Origin: Tomocerus qinae
Lineage: Eukaryota; Arthropoda; Collembola; Entomobryomorpha; Tomoceridae
DNA: 64,000 nucleotides
Direction of reading: 5' to 3'
Assembly: GCA_020055645.1 (NCBI GenBank)
Contig: CM034546.1
Span: forward strand, 29,202,001-29,266,000
Positions 42,547 through 55,222 of this stretch are shown here, in pieces. Each line of letters begins with the position of its first letter. The first letter of the stretch is position 1. The notes beneath the pieces are model-generated. The model saw only the letters and a list, made by a program, of their open reading frames with translations, searched no databases and had not been told where the DNA came from. The position numbers and the translations under genes are program-made.

Positions 42547-43735
42547 AATATTCCCCGGCGATTATGTAAAAATTCTCACATTATTGTGAATGAATTTCGT
42601 GCCGACTCAAGCATGCCCCGTAGAGAAATGTCTAGTTTTTCTTCGTTTCAACCTCGACCAATATTCACTTCAGAGCCGGAATTTTGTCCTTGATACGATA
42701 ATAGAATATTTAGAGAACTACTTCTTTAGCCCTGACCAAGTGTGCCATACTTAAGACTTTTGTCGCAACTGTGAATAACTGTTTGTTTTAGTATGTACCA
42801 TGAGCATCTGGAATTCATCTCTGACGGTGTAGCGCAATCCAAACGCGAGAGTTTTTCTTGAACATTGGGCACTCATTTAAGTATTATAGATACTTTAGGT
42901 CCTAAAACGTGTTAATTTTAAATAGACCTTGTCTTATACATATATATTGTTGTGTGTTGGAGGTTTTGTGGTTCATATGGCATTTGTCTGAAGTGTTGAT
43001 GATTGTGAGATTTTATGTTATTTTTGGGTGAACTTGAAATTTGGTTATGGTTTTTGGGTTTCATTTTTCTTCTTTAACCACATAGGTGGTGTAGTTAAAC
43101 TCGGGGATATGGTGGCGGATTTGTTAGATATGGTAACTGAGAGGTTAATAGATTAGTTAAGTTTAGATAATTTGTTTGAATGTGCGTGTGTTTATTTTTA
43201 TGTTTGGTACGGTATTGGAGCGTTTATGTGGTGGTATGTCTTGGATGTTTAGGGTTGGTGAAGGGGCTTATATCCCCGAGTAGCCTAGTTTGCTGCAAGC
43301 CCTGACACTTTTCCCTTTACATTTTATGCCATACCACCCATTTACAGTTTCAAGTAGTTCAAGATCGGTTTGTTATGAAGTAACTTTATCTTATAACTTA
43401 ACGCAAAATGTAGTGAGCTCATAACCCCATTTTTGCGCATTCATATGTAGCTAAGCCATCGAAACTTTGAAATTAGGAAAGCTCATCTTCATATGTCAAC
43501 TAGCCTAGTTTTGTTAATCATCGCTCACAAGCATTGGAGAGGGTGGGATTTGAACCCAATACCCTTGACATACAGACAAGTTACTGTTATGCATCGCCAT
43601 CAATGCTCATGTAATGAATGGGCGCTATATCTTAATGATAACAGAAACTGTATTATATTGGGAATAAAAAAATTATAAGTTTTGATGTTAAAAACTTAAA
43701 AATGATTAGAAAATATTGATAAGAAATCATTTCCA
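42547..43735. other. Intergenic, no gene recognised
   Basis: AT-rich with G/T-rich stretches at 42960-43280. At 43541-43562 there is a sequence matching a Pol III B box on the minus strand (GGGTTCAAATCCC), but no A box at proper spacing or cloverleaf was found, so no tRNA is called. Confidence 0.4.
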
Positions 43736-43737
43736 AG

Positions 43738-44578
43738 TATAGATTCCAATTCATTGAAAATAGATTTTAATTCATTGAAAATAGATTTCAATTCATTGAA
43801 AATAGATTTTAATTCATTGAAAATAGATTTCAATTCATTGAAAATAGATTTTAATTCATTGAAAATAGATTTCAATTCATTGAAAATAGATTTTAATTCA
43901 TTGAAAATAGATTTCAATTCATTGGAAATAGATTTCAATTCATTGGAAATAGATTTCAATTCATTGGAAATAGATTTCAATTCATTGGAAATAGATTTCA
44001 ATTCATTGGAAATAGATTTCAATTCATTGGAAATAGATTTCAATTCATTGGAAATAGATTTCAATTCATTGGAAATAGATTTCAATTCATTGGAAATAGA
44101 TTTCAATTCATTGGAAATAGATTTCAATTCATTGGAAATAGATTTCAATTCATTGGAAATAGATTTCAATTCATTGGAAATAGATTTCAATTCATTGGAA
44201 ATAGATTTCAATTCATTGGAAATAGATTTCAATTCATTGGAAATAGATTTCAATTCATTGGAAATAGATTTCAATTCATTGGAAATAGATTTCAATTCAT
44301 TGGAAATAGATTTCAATTCATTGGAAATAGATTTCAATTCATTGGAAATAGATTTCAATTCATTGGAAATAGATTTCAATTCATTGGAAATAGATTTCAA
44401 TTCATTGGAAATAGATTTCAGTTCATTGGAAATAGATTTCAATTTATTGGAAATAGATTTCAATTCATTGGAAATAGATTTCAGTTCATTGGAAATAGAT
44501 TTCAATTCATTGGAAATAGATTTCAATTCATTGGAAATAGATTTCAGTTCATTGGAAATAGATTTCAATTTATTGGAA
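43738..44578. repeat. 21-base minisatellite, about 40 copies
   Basis: A 21-base unit (ATTGGAAATAGATTTCAATTC) repeated about 40 times with few changes. The first nine units carry GAAAATAGATTT and alternate between TTTTAATTC and TTTCAATTC; the later ones are homogeneous. Because 21 is divisible by three, both strands are open for 290 codons (a heptad-like peptide in each). Nothing indicates a real gene: no promoter, splice sites or non-repeat coding sequence. Confidence 0.95.
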
Positions 44579-45238
44579 ACAAGCCTCTTAGCGGGTTGGA
44601 AGTGGATTAAAAATAGATTCTTTTAGAATTTTTAAGTGGTGTTATATGCAGTTGCTCCTACCCCCCTCCTTCAAGTGTTCTACAATGTCAATGGATAGCC
44701 CCTATTTTCCTCCAAATTCACCGTTTTTTCAAAATTCATTTCCTGATTACTGCACAGAGTGCCAAAGACCGATAGATTTCATTCCTCAAATATAGTTCTT
44801 TGGTATACAGTTGGAATTTTTCTTGGCACTTTGTGCGTTTAGAAATTATGAAATTCCAAAAAATTTCGATCTTTTTTGAAAAAAATGAATATTTCTTAGG
44901 TATTTTACATTATGGGGATTATGGAAGTCACAAATTAATAGTAAATACCTAACACACCTAAGATAATTGTGACTTATTCCCGTTTACTAACACTGGATGA
45001 GTGTTTTTCAAAAAATTTTCGAAATTTTAGGACAAAATCGAAATTCAGATTACTCGGTCAATTTTTAATTTAGGACGCCCAGATTTTTTGCAAATGGGCT
45101 CAAAATTCTCCCTTCTTCATTTAGTTATAGTTATTTTAGGAATGGCAAGTCTTCAAAAAACAACTATTTGAATTTAGCTACTAATGGCTGGAAAGCCCCT
45201 GGATAATTTGTGAAATTTCTAGTTTAATAGATAATAAG

Positions 45239-47340
45239 GTGTTATACGTTGGAATCGTGTACATACAAGGAGATAACGGTCACCTGAATAGAATTCAGCA
45301 GTTGAACAGAGTAACAGAAAACCTTCAGATGCTGAATTCTATTCCAATCCTTCTGGGAGGCGATTTTAATGCTCGTATTGGACAATACCAAAATGAGGAA
45401 TTGTATTATAAATCGCACAATATTCAGCACAGGCATTCTCAGGGCAAAGTATGTAACAAAAACGGTGAAAATTTAATCGATCTCATAGAAAATAATGACC
45501 TGATAATATTAAATGGGGCCACAGTTGGGGATCGTAATGGGGAGTTTACGTTCGTAAATAATAACGGTAAAAGTGCAATCGATATTATGTTAACCAATAA
45601 ATATACAGCAGGCTATACAATAGATTTCAAGGTGCTAAATATAAATGAATCTTTTCATTTCCCAATAGTGATAACTCTGTTCGCTAACAGACAATGTAAA
45701 GGGCGGAGAGAGAGAAAAATTAAGTGGAAAAACGATCACTCGAAGGAATTCCTAAGGAATCTGAACTCACTCACGGATAACATTCAGGATTGCAAAGCAT
45801 TGTGTTACAATATCCAAAAAGTGGCGATAACATCAAAAATGGTCGGATGGAGGAAAGAATACCCGGATGCAGTTTGGTTTGATTCCGTATGTAGAGAAAA
45901 GTTGAATCGCTGCAAAGAGAAATTCAAACTAGCAAAACGAGCGAATTGGAAAGAGCAGGAAGCGGCCAACTACGTGGAAGCCAAAAAGGATTACATAAAT
46001 TTTCGAAAAGCTAAAAAGAAAGATTTCTGGACCAAACAACGTAACAATATTAATTCTGACAAACCGGGAGCTGAATTTTAGAAAAGGGTAAAGTGTCTAA
46101 GGCGAAAACCGAATAGCAAAAATCCTATACGCTCTGAAGACTGGGAACGCTACTATCGTGAATTAATATCACATAAATCCCACTTTCTAGCAGAACTCCA
46201 AGACGCAGGACACCCAATGCTAACGACTCCAATAGTTATGGAGGAATTAGTTGCAGCATTAAAAAAGATGAAATGTAACAAGGCACCTGGGCCGGATCAA
46301 ATTACGAATGAATTCTTCAAAAGTCTCTCTGGTCCAATACTAGTTAAGTTGCTGCAGTTACTCAATGCTATACTAGAAGAAGAAACTCCACCAGAGCAAT
46401 GGGCAGAGTCGCTCACCGTAATGATCTACAAAAAAGGCCCTATAAACGACCCCAAAAATTACAGACCGATTGCCTTACTCAATACGGCTCTGAAGATCTT
46501 CACGCAAATACTAAATGAGCGCATAATTGTATGGGCTAATGTCAGTGAAATTCTCCCGGAAGCACAGGGCGGCTTTAGAAGAGGGAGAGGTTGCGAAGAT
46601 CAAATCTTTACATTAACCTCCGCAATTCTGATAGGAACAAGACAATCAAAAAAAGTATTCGCAGTGTTCGTGGATTTTGAACGTGCTTTCCCGTCCATTA
46701 AATTTAACTTACTTTGGGAACGATTATTTCAACTCGGGATGCCAGCAAAAGTTATCCGAACCCTAGAAAAAATATACTCGAAGGCCTCCACAAGGATCTC
46801 TATGGATAATGGCTTCGGAAAATCAAATCGAATTGATTTAAACGAGGGTTTCTTGCAAGGCGAAATTTTGTCGCCGATGTCCTTTTCTCCTTATACATAC
46901 ACGACATTGAGAAGATTGTTGTAGAAAAGGATTTTGGGGGCATTAAAATCTCGGACAAACTCATGTTGCACATACTTCTTTTCGCAGATGACACCGTGGT
47001 TCTAGCGAGTAATGCGACGAGTCTAAAATGCAAAATCCGGGCACTGCAAGCTTACTTCGAAAAACTTCAACTTAAAGTTAACTTAGGGAAAACGAAGGTA
47101 GTCATTTTCCGGAGAGGAGGTCCTCTTCCTAAAGGGCTGCAATTTCGTTATGAAGGCAAAGTGATTGACATTGTATCTGAATATATCTACCTGGGAGTGC
47201 CATTTTCTTCATCGGGAAAGTTTAGAAAAGCTGTGAAGTACTTCAAAACCAATGCGGCAAGAACACAGAAGTCTGTGAGTGAGCTCAATTTCAAAGGAAG
47301 AATAAGTAATTTTAAAGCTAAAGATGGTTTCCACGGCTAA
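45239..47340 (+). mobile_element. LINE (non-LTR retrotransposon) endonuclease and reverse transcriptase, broken
   Basis: Three pieces. 45239-46081 is the C-terminal part of an APE-type endonuclease (GGDFNARIG) plus linker. 46217-46924 is the RT fingers and palm (NKAPGPDQI, NYRPIALL, GGFRRGRG, VDFERAFPS). 46963-47340 is the RT palm and thumb with the catalytic FADD box and the LGV(P) motif. Frames are interrupted at 46081 and 46924. Homology stops near 47329. The expected next segment (thumb and C-terminal domain) occurs at about 53085-53949. Clade not resolved from motifs alone. The element is dead. Confidence 0.85.
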
Positions 47341-49200
47341 TGGGTACGGGGTGATTTGTCACATGGCGCATATATAATAAAAAAATAAAGGTATTTAATG
47401 CCAATATAAAGCTAGTCACATTCACAAGATATTTCAGTTTAGAAACCACCCAGACAATGGAAAACCCGCCTAAACGAAATTCGGTTTTTTTTAAATTATA
47501 AAATTACTGCTAAGGAAAATTCATGTTTTTATTGCTGAATCAAATTTTTAAATATATAAGCCACCATTTTTTCTTATAAAGCAATTTTGAAAAATTCTTC
47601 AATTCAATTTTATAAAATCCTTTAAAAATTCCTGCCACCGAAATGACAAAGTACTTCTCGATTACACAACCTTTGACAATTAAATCCGAAAGAAAACGTA
47701 TGGTTATCATATAGTTGGACCCATAAAACTTTATGAAATCCAAGAGTGCCACTGATAAAAAAGTGTTCGAAAATTTGATTATAGGTATAGCAGACGACAG
47801 TAGTGTGGCTACATGTTAACAGACAGGGATCAAAAATTCCAGGAATAATTTTCCACAATGTTTACAATATACATACAATGCAAATACAAATGAACAAAAA
47901 ATGACTCGGTCTCACATACTACATATTGCATTTTAATCTACAAGCATAATAAGCAATATTTTTAATGTTTTTAAACTGTCTTTCTGTCTAACTATGTGGA
48001 AACCCCATGCACGATAATTTTTGAACGGTTTGAGACAGATTAGATTGTTCATTACTTGGGGGTACAATCTACGGGTGACGAATAAATAGAAAGGTCAAGT
48101 TTGTAAATGGACAAAAATGCCCACCTCTCCTATAATCGGAAGAGGGGAATAAAATTTAAAAAATAGCAAAACTTAATGTAACTACGGTTCTACATATCGT
48201 GAAACCTCGTGCAACAGTTAGTTCGACCGCTGACAGTAAACAGCTATTACTAAATAAAACCTTCCCCTGGTGGAGGAAGGGGGTAAAATTACTTAAAACC
48301 GTTAATAGTTTGCCTTTGCTTTTCGAAATACGTTGAATGACCAGATTGAAAGCTGACAGGTGCAGTGACACGACTTTAGGGTTATAAATAACCTTCCCCT
48401 GATAGTAGAAGTTGATAAGCGGTTTATAAGAACCTGTTTATAAGCGGCTAAAAAGCCTAGAAAACATTTAAAATCTTTATTCCGTTTTATCATCGCTTAC
48501 AGCTTGGCTTGATGTAACAGCTTGTTCGACATCATAGCATAACAGTTTATAATGAAACATATTTTGAAAAATGTTAAATTATAACTAAATTATGAAATAT
48601 ATATTAAAGCAAAACATCTACGAATATATTGAAACCAACACTGCTGTAGTAAAATGTTCTCGTTTTGGCCTTTCTTAAAATTTAAGTTAGTGAACAACTA
48701 CCTGCTATTATCCCGAATTTCAATTCATGTTTTTATCAATTGTCTACAAAATTTCATTCAACCTTTTTACTATTTTTTGAATTTTTCGAGGAGGATATTT
48801 AGCGTTGAATATCATTAAAAACATGGTTAATGGTAATATGTGCACACAAAATATGACGTGAAACAATAAAAACATCAATGTTTCCATGTTTTGGAAAATG
48901 AATCCTTAAATCATTTTTATTTTATTCTCGGCCAAAAACACAAATATGTGAATATCAATTACAGATTTATAAACAGATTAAAGTAATGCAATTTAAAATA
49001 ACTTCCTGTAAATTGTTCAATACTACCTTTGCTATTGAAACCCATCTAAATCACCAAATTATTATTGTTTAACTGGAACAAATCAAAATTAATGGTCAAT
49101 TAGGGACAATTTCATTTAAAAGTAGAAAATAGTAATAATGATTCAATTAATTGAGTATAAATAGAAAAATTTTAAAACTAAGCTTCAGGTTTATTAACTT
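47341..49200. other. Non-coding part of a putative insertion
   Basis: AT-rich sequence without a supported gene, lying between the LINE break and the minus-strand transposase-like gene. A segment at 47990-48320 contains phrases like GGAACCTCC-poor, TTTGAACGG-type dispersed repeat text but no clear terminus or inverted repeat was found. Confidence 0.35.
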
Positions 49201-49214
49201 ATTAAGGAATTAAG

Positions 49215-51723
49215 TTAATCTTCAATATTTAAATGATCCATGAGGCGCAAATCCCAAATTTTAAATCGAACTGATAATAAAATTATCCAGTCTGCTGCCT
49301 TCTGCTTAGGAGGAAGTAAAGAATCAATAATTGTTCCGAAAGAAATCCAGTTTTGTATTCCTTTTTTGACAAAATTGGTTGTCCTAGTTTTGGTTTTACA
49401 CTTATAAAAATCAACGAAACATGCCTCTATTTCCGTATCAATCTCCAGTATTTGAGAAACGTGCCAGTGTCTTTCATGAATGCAAATAATAAAATCCCCC
49501 TTTTTTAAATTACTAACATCGAAGAAAAAATTCATTTCGTCTCCAATGGTACAATATGTGGCCATGTTTACGTCAGATGAAGTTTCGTAAAATTTTAGGC
49601 CCCCAGTAGCCAAGCCTTTGTAAAATGGTACAATTTTGTGGAATGACCGTGTTCCTGGAACAGTTTTAAAAGTAGAATATCGTTCTTCCAGTTTAAATGC
49701 AGCAATATGAGATCTTACATCATTTGCAGAAATACTAAAAAAGATACATTTGGTAAACGTTTGGTTGCAACATCGACAAACTGAGAAAGAGTAAGAACAG
49801 GATCAGAAGGGTTTTGCAAACTGAAGTTACGAACTTCACGTTTTGATGTGCCACCAACAGCATCACACGGACTTTTACCATGATAGCTGGCGGAATAATG
49901 GTATTCCGCTTCAATATTAAAATCTATCTTGTGATAAAAAATATTTATGAACATTTTATAACTTTTATACTGGCTGCCAGCTCCATCACTGCAATAAAAA
50001 ATTTTGGTTATATTTGGCATGTTATTTGCTAGGAAATAACATTTAATGAGCCGTATAAATTCAAATTGAAAAGCATGAACAATATTTGTATCATGCTTTA
50101 ATTCGTCACTAACGGCACAAAATGAAATGTGCTGTAGTTTATCTTCGTGCCTATAGTACACAATGAAAGGGTGGAGTGCAATTTGTTTCCAGTCATGGCG
50201 GTAATAAGCGGATTGGATTTCGTTTTGAATTTTGGGATCATAATTCTCCGAAAAGTCCATCATGACAAGAATTTCCCCAGGCAGAAGATTTTCTTTTAAA
50301 TTGTTTTGAAAAATACGCTGTTGTCTGGACACAAAAGAATGTTTTAGGAAATTTTCCAGTTCCATTGTAGCGAAATTGACAAATTCTTCTCGGGATAAGC
50401 TCTGTTTAATGAATTGAGCACCTTTAGATGTAGCAATAATCCATCTATTGAAATTAACTGATGTAATTTCTGGCTGCATGCAAGACTGAATAGCTTGTTT
50501 ACAATCTTGTTGTTGATTTTTGCATACTGGGCATAGACGATACATGCAATCCTTACTGTTAATATCGCAAGTCAATTTTTGTCTAAACTCATCATAGTTA
50601 TGACGCTTAATGGCGTCAAATAGATGGTTGACGTTTTCGTGATATATACAACAACAGACATTATGATATCCTGTTTGGGATTGCAATACGCATTCTTTCG
50701 GTCGCAATGCATGAAAGGATGATCTTTTTACAACATCTGCCGGATATTTTTCTTTGTATTGTGCGTAGGCTTCATTTAAGTTCAACAAAAGTAAACGTTT
50801 TTGAATCAATTTTCGTTTTCCATCATTTAATTTAACCGATTTACAATCATTTAATCCTGGCGTTGCTCTACTAATTCCATCTTCATAGTAAAATGTTTTT
50901 ATTTTCTCTACAATTTCTGAAGAAAGGATGGCCAACTTGTCTCACTAAAGGTGGTAGTATAAATCTTGCCTTTTTGTCCAGTTTGGCCTTTGCTATGGTT
51001 ATTTTAGAAACTTCAAAAAAGTTAGAAGCTTTATGGCAAGACCAACTTTGCGGAACCAACGTAAGAAAAGATCGTTTTTCACTTCGAGTAGCAGATTTTA
51101 AACGCACTTTTAACTCCATCATCAAATTATGCAAATCTTTTGAATCTCTTTTAAGTTGCGATAACGGATTTTTTGTTGATGAATTTTGAAGTGACAAACC
51201 ACATTCTTCAAAATCGGACTCCAACTTATATTTCAATTTATTAATTTTTCTGCTAACTACTGTAGCTTGCCTTTTCTTGTTCAGGTTTTGATATTCTATT
51301 GGGCTTAAGTCTGATTCTATAAGTTGTATTCACTTTACCTATCAATCTCTTCTTTCTTTGAGGTGTGGACAAAATCGGATCTGCAGTTGAAGCATTATAG
51401 AATACCTTCCCTTCTTTAACAGTCTTGGGCTTGCATAAACTAGAATAGCAATTTCTGCATATGCTTGCATTTGGAAACCACTTGTTGTCACAAGAAAAAT
51501 ATTTACAATAGTCCAACATTGTAATAGATTTTAAGTTTGTTTTGCATTTCATTTTATGCGCTTTGATATTTTGACAGTAAACTTGGGGGCTTTTTGTAAA
51601 TAAATTAAAATGTTTTGTGCAGATTCTAATATCTGGGCTTTTAAAATAGCGAATGGTTTCTTGGTCAAAATTCCTCAGAAATCGGTTTTTTGCTCGGTTA
51701 CCCTTGTCCAACAAGGAGGTCAC
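49215..51723 (-). pseudogene. Transposase-like gene of the same unclassified family, minus-strand copy
   Basis: Read on the minus strand: 51723-51253 (156 residues, Cys-rich N-terminal module with CxxC-type pairs), 51236-50883 (117 residues, helical), 50935-49715 (406 residues) and 49613-49215 (132 residues). The 406-residue part holds ISRATPGLND, FHALRPKE and HNVCCCIYHEN, a CPVC cluster, then the acidic motifs MDFSENYDPKIQNE and FYCSDGAGSQYKS, and HGKSPCDAVGGTSKR. The last piece has the SH3/Tudor-like module starting KGDFIICIHERHW. Order and motifs match the plus-strand copy at 38964-41792, but divergence is large, so these are different lineages. Frames change between pieces, so it is probably inactive. 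Confidence 0.6.
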
Positions 51724-51859
51724 AGCGATCTCAGAATAATTATCGCAGAAAAGGTCAAAACGAATTCCTACTGCACACCACTTTGCTCCACCTACAAAAT
51801 ATTATTAATTGACAAATATGTTGCGAGGTTTAAACATCAAATAATTACTTTACACTAAA

Positions 51860-53050
51860 AAAATTAAGCTCTACAATTACTCTGCTTTCAATTATGGGCT
51901 GAATTTAGATCTCCGGGTTACCCTAATTGCCCCTGTTACCCTCGTTGAGTCAACGAGGGACGTATAATTTGTTTTATTGTTGTTGTTAATTTTTAAACCC
52001 CAAAACGCAAGTAACGTGTACATTTGTAATTAGAGTATAATGGAAAGTTACAAAAGCAGTGATAGGAATACGGCAATAATAATAATTTAATGGACCAAAC
52101 CTTTGGCAACAGAGTCTACGAAATTTGCATGTAACTAACTTTCTTTTATTAAAAAACATATCTATAGGTCAATATAAGATTCAAATAAAAAGCAGCAAAG
52201 GTCAAAATAGCATGAAAATCTAAACCACGATGTTTATGCAGTAAATTGAAAAAATAATGTATTTTTTTATTTCAAGTCTAGAGACTGAGAAGGAAGGATA
52301 TTGTTTTGTGTTTAACAGTAGGTGGTGTTTTTTGTAAACAGAAATTTGTGTTCAAATAAACTTGAAATTGGGTAAAAATATCTTCTAGGGGCTTTCATAG
52401 GATCATTTTCGTTTACCGTAAAAATATTTAATCTTTAAAACTTTAAAGACCGTTATTATTATTATTATTCTGTCAAGTGGAATTTATCCAAAAGCTTTGA
52501 GATTTTTAACACCCCATTGCCATTTATTTTGGAATTGAAAACAAATTTTAGCTACATACGTTACACCCATTTCATAAATTTAGCAATATATACGGAAAAA
52601 TTTTTGCATGTAGGAGCTAAAATTTTGTTTATCATTAACCATATTTACCATAATCATGATTTATGAGTGTAAATTTCACGTTTTACCATATTTTGTTGTA
52701 GTAGTAGAGGTTTCCATCATTGAAAATCACCATTACATGCAATATACAAAAAAGCAATTCCCAATTGTCCACATTCAATAATATCTATAGATTTATAGTC
52801 ACTTTACTTCATTTTTCCGAAATATACAACAATCAATCGATAAATATAGAAGCCATCAGCCAATTATCAAGAATAGTGATCAACAAAAACCATGCAATAA
52901 ATTATTAATAAGTATTCAGCAGGTGGAGTGGAACATAAAATAAAGGTGATGATTGACATCCAAGAAACGAAACACTGACTGAAAACTTGCCTTGTTTAAA
53001 CTTTCGAGCCAAAATCAAGATACTCTTAGTCAACAGAGTGCTTACTGTAA
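51860..53050. other. Intergenic or insertion right flank, no gene recognised
   Basis: AT-rich sequence with no supported frame, RNA gene or clear inverted-repeat terminus. A short repeat of GTTACCCT occurs at about 51918-51944. Confidence 0.35.
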
Positions 53051-53084
53051 AAACGCCGCTAATAGGATACATCCAACTGGATTC

Positions 53085-54060
53085 AGTCTAAACTGAATCT
53101 TGTTGACTCTATCTCTCTCTCCGCTCTACTTTACTGTAGCCAAATCTGGGCCATGGATTACCTCAAAGAGGTGGAAGTCGCCCAAAACAAATACCTGAGA
53201 AAAACGCTAGGAATAAGTCCTCAGGTACCTAGCTGCATAGTCAGATTAGAAACAGGTAGAGTACAGGTGAAAGTTGAAATTATCAAAAGCCTCATTACCT
53301 ATATTATAAAAATCTTGTGCATGGCCGACAGTAGATACACAAAAATATGTTTTTTACAATTACACAGGATCGATAAGGAGGACAAGAGAAATGTACAGGG
53401 TTACAATTGGGCATCTCAATGTCGAGAGATTTTTGAAAGTATTGGGTATCCGGGTCTCTGGATGGAATTAGATCCCCTCTTGTTGGCTAAAAGTTTCCCT
53501 AAAATCTGTCGTAGATACAAGATATAAGCAGACAAGAAGATCTGAGCCATATCAAGGAGCATGGCAAGTACCTTTACTATGAAAAATTTCGAGCTGCGAA
53601 ATTAAACATCTTGCCGGCATACTTAAAATGGAAATTACCTCCAAGAGATATTAGAATAATTAGCCAATTAAGGCTGAACATAGATTCACTCTATTTTTGT
53701 AAAGAATTATTTATATTTGATCATGAAGTTAAGTGTAACTTGTGTAATCTGAACGATGAAAACTCTCTATACCACCTTATTACTAAATGTAGTATACATA
53801 ATAGAGCTAATTTTAGTTTTCTGATTAAGCAAAGCGAAGAAAACCTTTTACAAACGATAGACTCAAATAACATGGTTAAAATGAAACAATTAGTGGAATT
53901 TGCAAAAGGGGCTCTTCACTATGTAAAATTCATAAATTCGCTACAATAACTAGTAGTTAAATCTATATCTAAGTATAAGCTAAGCTATACAAATTAAATG
54001 TAATATAATTAATGCAATGTTCCATGGGCCACGGGCTCGAAAGCTATATTTGAATAAATC
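53085..54060 (+). mobile_element. LINE 3' part: RT thumb/connection, C-terminal knuckle and tail
   Basis: From about 53085 the sequence encodes the post-RT segment typical of LINEs (a hydrophobic LLYCSQIW stretch, then YLKEVE...KYLRKTLG), open as 53153-53527. After a frame change, 53611-53949 carries the C-terminal zinc knuckle (CNLC...H...C). The 3' end is AT-rich and finishes in an ATCAATATCAATATCAAT tail at about 54056-54075, as expected for a LINE tail. It appears to continue the element interrupted at 47329. Confidence 0.75.
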
Positions 54061-54369
54061 AATATCAATATCAATACTTCTCGTGACGTCGTGCTGTCAG
54101 CAGTAAAAGAAAGTTAGATTTTACTTATGAACAGTCAGCAGTAAACAATCAACTTTGAAATGAAAAATAACATTTGTTGTATTTGTACGTGAACAGTTAA
54201 TCATATTCTTGTAAAACAGGCAGAATGAGTTTATTTTAGTATTCTCTTTAATAGTATATTCTCCTGAAGATCAAATTCCAAACAAACAAAAAAACAACAA
54301 CGAGGTAGCAGTTTGTCGCTTTTCAAGTTAAGATGAAGGAAAAAACTGTCTAAATATATCTTTGTTTTA

Positions 54370-55222
54370 TAGAGGTCGTAAATTTTACTGTATTTTCTAT
54401 AATAGCGTTGGGCCTACTTTTCGATGGAACACTACTGGCCCTATTCGTGCCATATAAACAGCAATTTACATTCAAATTACATTTTAGTTTTCTAATGCTT
54501 ATACTACTATTACTACTCTTGATTCTGATGTAAATTGGTCCCAGGAAATTGGTCTTATAGGTGAAAAGGAAACTGGTCTCAGTCAATTATCAACTTGTTC
54601 TCCCCCGCAAAAAAGTGGCCTTGTGAAAAACTAACTGGTATTCTTGCTAAATGTAAACCAGTGTTCGTGAAACAACAACACTATTCTTTGTGTGAAAGTA
54701 AGCCGTTTTTATGTCTTTACGCAGAAGGCGGATTTCCCAATGGGCAGACTGGATGCTATCACTTCTTGGCTCTCCTTCTTCCTATTCCGCTCTTCTGCCA
54801 TTGCCATAGAAGAATACAAAATATTCCAAATTGGTCTGAGTAGTTTGTTCCGAATGATAAAGTACTTGTCCCTGCATTAATTATGGTAGGTCAAGCCATA
54901 CACACAACCTGCTTATTCTGTATGTATGTATGATGAGTTTGGAATGCCAATGTATGCATTATTCCCTATGGTAACATTTTTGCTGGCTGTTCTTGAAATT
55001 TTTTTGATTCCTCAAGTGGCAGGGATTTACGAAAAATCAAATGCCATTCTAATTAAATGGCGACAGCAAAAAATGAGCAAATATTATGATCTCAAGCGCC
55101 TAAATAGCTTACCACGCCTCTGCATTCCTGTAGCTCCATTTTTCACTTTAGCAAAAGGTACTCTGTCCGTATTTTTGTCTATCATGATAGACAGTACAAT
55201 TAATTTGCTTCTTTCGTTTTGA
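54370..55222 (+). pseudogene. Decayed chemoreceptor-like (seven-transmembrane) gene
   Basis: Pieces with hydrophobic segments run in order: 54370-54531 (one very hydrophobic segment), about 54692-54877, and 54926-55222 (98 residues, ending in a hydrophobic helix and TGA). The last two are in the same frame but separated by stops at 54878 and 54887. No GT-AG intron with consistent phase explains the stops. The C-terminal piece parallels the end of the 7806-9456 gene (hydrophobic segment, basic loop, two hydrophobic stretches), so I read it as a degraded relative. Confidence 0.45.

Noticed and set aside
43541-43562. Pol III B-box-like GGGTTCAAATCCC on the minus strand, possible tRNA or SINE
   Set aside because: No A box at the right distance, no anticodon arm and no acceptor stem pairing could be drawn.
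43696-44626. 290-residue frames on both strands
   Set aside because: Both are translations of the 21-base minisatellite; no non-repeat coding sequence, promoter or splice sites.
54862-54937. Intron to rescue the decayed chemoreceptor-like gene
   Set aside because: Candidate GT-AG pairs are either too short (28 bases) or have incompatible phases.
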